DNA of 7,370 nucleotides from Verrucomicrobiia bacterium (GTDB lineage Bacteria; Verrucomicrobiota; Verrucomicrobiae; Limisphaerales; UBA11358): assembly GCA_030042375.1 (NCBI GenBank), contig JASHZU010000476.1, positions 1 to 7,370 on the forward strand. Direction: 5' to 3'. The translations under genes and the position numbers were made by a program. Below the pieces are notes generated by a model that made no database searches, had not been told where the DNA came from, and was given only the letters and a program-made list of their open reading frames with translations. Below, one piece after another: positions 5,595 through 7,370 of this stretch; within the stretch, counting starts at the first letter, position 1; each line of letters starts with the position of its first letter.

Positions 5595-6269
5595 TCAGAA
5601 AAACCAATTGATGCCCGCCATTACTTTCACACAATTCACACCATCATTTGGGTGGTGGATACCGGCATCGGAAATGTGCAGGTATCCGACCTGCAAACTG
5701 AGGGCAAGATCATCCCGCATAAACCACTGCATACCGAGATTTGCCTGCAAATTAAATTCGAAAGTGCCGCTCAAATCCGGCGGTCCAATCTCAGTAGCGG
5801 AAACACCAGCGCCCGCGTCAACAAAAGGAATCCAGCGAGTCCCGGTGGCAAAGTTATATCGCAAATGAGGAGTCAATCCAACGAGCCAATCGGCGGAGGG
5901 GTAAAATTGGGCGCCAGCGAATAATTCTGCCCTGATTTCCCAATTACCGCGATACCAACGATCTTCCCCCTTTACTCCGCCCAGCATGTGACCATAGGAA
6001 AGGCTGGCCAAAGCCAGTTCGTGGGGCTGTGTGCTTCCGAATATCCTTACACTCGTGGCCTCAGCCACCTCAAGGCTGATGGTCTGGACGCTGGAGCGAA
6101 AACCTCCACCAACCTCATCATTCCAGATCCCAGCCGACGGCGTAGAGAATTCTTCGGGCGGCCTGACGGTTGGATCGGCTGGCCCCGGCGTTAGTTGAAC
6201 TTGAGCATGCCCTGGTGACGTTGCAAGGGCAGCCCCGATAACGGCCAAGATAAATATGGTTTGTCTCAT
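5595..6269 (-). CDS. PagL-like / acyloxyacyl hydrolase-family outer-membrane protein
   Basis: The 224-residue product has a Sec signal peptide (1-22, ending GHA before QVQ) and alternating hydrophobic strands ('LRYNFATGTRWIPFVDAGAGV', 'FNLQANLGMQWFMRDDLALSLQVGYLH'). It has an aromatic C-terminus (GINWFF) typical of beta-barrel outer-membrane proteins. Residues 198-210, reading His-Ile-Ser-Asp-Ala-Gly ... Pro-Asn-Asp-Gly, match the active-site segment of lipid A 3-O-deacylase PagL as I recall it (HxSNAG ... PNDG). The catalytic-type His198 and Ser200 are kept. The position aligned with PagL's catalytic Glu is Asn212, and the Asn after the Ser is Asp201. Activity on lipid A is therefore uncertain; a structural barrel role is possible. 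The gene separates two DUF1080 paralogues and is visibly less GC-rich than they are. The start lacks a close Shine-Dalgarno. Confidence 0.72.
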   Translation of the reverse strand: MRQTIFILAVIGAALATSPGHAQVQLTPGPADPTVRPPEEFSTPSAGIWNDEVGGGFRSSVQTISLEVAEATSVRIFGSTQPHELALASLSYGHMLGGVKGEDRWYRGNWEIRAELFAGAQFYPSADWLVGLTPHLRYNFATGTRWIPFVDAGAGVSATEIGPPDLSGTFEFNLQANLGMQWFMRDDLALSLQVGYLHISDAGIHHPNDGVNCVKVMAGINWFF

Positions 6270-6329
6270 CCATGAACATCTTTCTGATGCAAAGATCAGC
6301 TTTCGCTCCCCTCCTTCCCCCGTGAGAGG

Positions 6330-6359
6330 GTTATAGCAGAAAAAACAAAACTTTCACAA
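6330..6359 (-). promoter_or_regulatory. Candidate extended -10 promoter of the PagL-like gene
   Basis: On the minus strand TGC-TATAAC (complement of 6330-6338) is an extended -10 box (5 of 6 plus TG). TTGTGA (complement of 6354-6359, 4 of 6) lies 18 bases upstream, inside the terminator stem of gene B. The expected leader is about 50 bases. It carries a purine run including GGAGG (complement of 6303-6318) that is too far from the ATG to be a normal ribosome-binding site. Confidence 0.4.
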
Positions 6360-6397
6360 GGCGGAAGGCGCGACAGGATCCGCCTTCACTAAAGTTT
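6341..6397 (-). terminator. Intrinsic terminator of DUF1080 gene B
   Basis: Read on the minus strand, AAGGCGGA (complement of 6379-6386) pairs with TCCGCCTT (complement of 6358-6365) around a 13-base loop. An outer stem AAACTTT/AAAGTTT (6391-6397 with 6348-6354) stacks below it across a small internal loop. The stem is followed at once by TGTTTTTT. It lies 18 bases after the stop of gene B. A GC-rich stem plus a T-run is the classic rho-independent arrangement. Confidence 0.7.
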
Positions 6398-6414
6398 CGG
6401 CGTGACGAGCGGAT

Positions 6415-7080
6415 TCATTCCAGCGGCTTCAAAGTGATTTTCCGGACTTCGATATCGCCGCCTTCGCATTGGATGGCAATGTAACCGGACGTCAAATTGC
6501 AGCCGGTAATTTGGTTCATCTCCTTGCCGTTCACGAACAGGGTGATGTTCTGGCCGCTGCAAATGGCCTGGTTGGTGCCCCAATCGCCAACGGGATTTTC
6601 ATTCGGCGGCCCGATTTGGGGAACATTCGTGGCGCGTTTGCCGGCCATGGCGTAACGGTCCGCGCTGACGCCGGTATGCAGCATCATATCGCCCTGGTGA
6701 TGGTACTGGCCCTGCAACTCGATGCATTCGGGCCACACCATGTCCGGCAATTGGGTGTGGACGAACATGCCGGTGTTGTCGGCATGCGGCGCGACCTTGA
6801 TGAACCGCCAAACCCACGTGAGCTTATAGTCATGGTAGCTCTGCGTGGTGCGCGCGTAACCGTAGGGCCGGCCGGTGCAATGAATCACGCCATTGGTCAC
6901 GCTCCAGGTCTTTTCGGGCGGCGAATTGCTCCTCATGCAAAACGTCCAGCCGTCGAAATTAGTGCCGTTGAAAAGTTCGATGGCGCCGGTCTTTTGCGGC
7001 GAGGCCGTTTGGCAGCCGGCCAGGAAAAGAATGGCGATGGAAAACGTAACGGCCAATGAAAAGTATGTCGCCAGCTTCAT
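6415..7080 (-). CDS. DUF1080 / 3-keto-disaccharide hydrolase-family lipoprotein (paralogue B)
   Basis: This 221-residue paralogue of the protein at 4804-5490 is clearly similar over its whole length. The signal peptide MKLATYFSLAVTFSIAILFL-AG is followed by lipidated Cys23. The DUF1080 domain shows LFNGTNFDGW (36-45), 'TWSVTNGVIHCTG', YHDYKL (82-87), NTGMFVH (102-108), PECIELQGQYHHQGD, GDWGTN (165-170), LFVNGKEMNQITGCNL and a closing GGDIEVRKITLKPL. It is expected to be anchored in the cell envelope and to bind or cleave a saccharide or glycoside; the substrate is unknown. The ATG at 7080 is preferred over an in-frame TTG at 7149, because the extension would bury the signal peptide and overlap the upstream gene. 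No Shine-Dalgarno is seen. A strong terminator follows. Confidence 0.88.
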   Translation of the reverse strand: MKLATYFSLAVTFSIAILFLAGCQTASPQKTGAIELFNGTNFDGWTFCMRSNSPPEKTWSVTNGVIHCTGRPYGYARTTQSYHDYKLTWVWRFIKVAPHADNTGMFVHTQLPDMVWPECIELQGQYHHQGDMMLHTGVSADRYAMAGKRATNVPQIGPPNENPVGDWGTNQAICSGQNITLFVNGKEMNQITGCNLTSGYIAIQCEGGDIEVRKITLKPLE

Positions 7081-7097
7081 GTGCGAAGAATCACGGC

Positions 7098-7115
7098 GCG
7101 CCCGAGACAAGTCAA
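7098..7115 (-). promoter_or_regulatory. Candidate leaderless promoter of DUF1080 gene B (-35 at 7110-7115)
   Basis: On the minus strand TTGACT (complement of 7110-7115) begins exactly 35 bases before the ATG at 7080. At a 17-base spacing the -10 position reads GATTCT (complement of 7087-7092). As with paralogue A, the predicted transcription start falls on the start codon. The matching position and sequence in both paralogues is the main support. Confidence 0.4.
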
Positions 7116-7145
7116 GCGCGCCGGAAAGCTTCAGCCAATAACGAT

Positions 7146-7370
7146 TCAACCTCCCGCAGTCTTGAACGCGAGCAGATAGGGAATGGCTGGATGGCCCTGG
7201 GCATCCTGGAAACCGTGGAACCGCTGGCTGTTCAGCCAGAAGCCGTAAGTCGTGTTTGGTTCCAGTTTCACTTTCACCGTGCAGGTTTTGTGGTCGGCAT
7301 CATATTTCGGTTTGCCGATAAACTTGGGCGTGGAATCCTGCCAGGCGGTGGACCAGCTCCAGGATTGGTC
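7146..7370 (-). CDS. SbsA-type Ig-like domain protein, C-terminal fragment
   Basis: The last 74 residues of a protein that continues past the right edge of the window. The segment reads SWSWSTAW, then 'FIGKPKYDADHKTCTVKVKLEPNTTYGFWLNSQRFHGFQDAQGHPAIPYLLAFKT', then a TGA stop at 7146-7148. From memory, the order 'GKP.YD....TC...VKL.P..TY..WLNS..F..F.D..G.PA.PYLL.F.T' is the closing part of bacterial Ig-like (SbsA/Big_5-like) domains. These sit at the C-terminus of varied Verrucomicrobia and Planctomycetes proteins, including M56/BlaR1-type peptidases. The main domain is outside the window, so the protein's job cannot be stated. DUF1080 gene B starts 65 bases downstream on the same strand. Confidence 0.65.
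   Translation of the reverse strand, partial: DQSWSWSTAWQDSTPKFIGKPKYDADHKTCTVKVKLEPNTTYGFWLNSQRFHGFQDAQGHPAIPYLLAFKTAGG

Noticed and set aside
5491..5634. Longer start of DUF1080 gene A (TTG at 5634)
   Set aside because: It would place about 48 non-conserved residues before a clear lipoprotein signal peptide and overlap the PagL-like gene; alignment with paralogue B supports the GTG at 5490.
6284..6299. CTGAT ... ATCAG inverted repeat before the PagL-like start
   Set aside because: Five-base arms with a 6-base loop are expected by chance, and there is no supporting context.
7081..7149. Longer start of DUF1080 gene B (TTG at 7149)
   Set aside because: It would bury the signal peptide and overlap the stop of the upstream gene.

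Overview
The window looks like chromosomal DNA from a free-living Gram-negative bacterium, most likely a member of the Verrucomicrobiota (Pedosphaera/Limisphaerales-like). The assignment is an inference from gene content: two secreted DUF1080 (3-keto-disaccharide hydrolase family) lipoproteins, an SbsA-type Ig-like C-terminal tail of the style common in Verrucomicrobia and Planctomycetes, small unnamed membrane proteins, a moderately GC-rich base composition, and starts mostly without Shine-Dalgarno sequences. No tRNA, rRNA, CRISPR array, transposase or phage gene was seen.

Left part (1-2635). The window opens in the C-terminal end of a histidine-phosphatase-like protein, followed 3 bases later by a small three- or four-helix membrane protein on the same strand. 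A convergent, unrecognised single-pass membrane protein (751-1287, minus strand) comes next. A 169-base divergent intergenic region separates it from a complete class I PLP-dependent aminotransferase (1457-2635) of the aspartate/prephenate aminotransferase type.

Middle (2636-4803). A single-domain PqiA-family membrane protein (2689-3195) has a near-consensus sigma70-type promoter whose -35 box lies in the loop of a perfect inverted repeat. It converges with a minus-strand gcvT-gcvH pair encoding the aminomethyltransferase (T) and lipoyl carrier (H) of the glycine cleavage system. gcvP is not in the window.

Right part (4804-7370, all minus strand). In transcription order this holds the end of an Ig-like-domain protein, DUF1080 lipoprotein B, a strong intrinsic terminator, a PagL-like outer-membrane protein, a stem-loop, and DUF1080 lipoprotein A, which runs into gcvT with a 9-base gap. 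Lipoproteins A and B are clear paralogues separated by the outer-membrane protein gene.

How they fit together: the right part looks like a cell-envelope and saccharide-handling neighbourhood next to one-carbon metabolism (gcvT/gcvH). The most notable signal is regulatory. Both DUF1080 paralogues have TTGACT beginning exactly 35 bases before the start codon with no Shine-Dalgarno. The PqiA-like and aminotransferase genes have a promoter-like pair beginning 40 bases before theirs. This suggests leaderless or nearly leaderless transcripts, whereas the operon-internal gcvH has a clear GGGAG ribosome-binding site. I found no convincing new defence or mobile system here.
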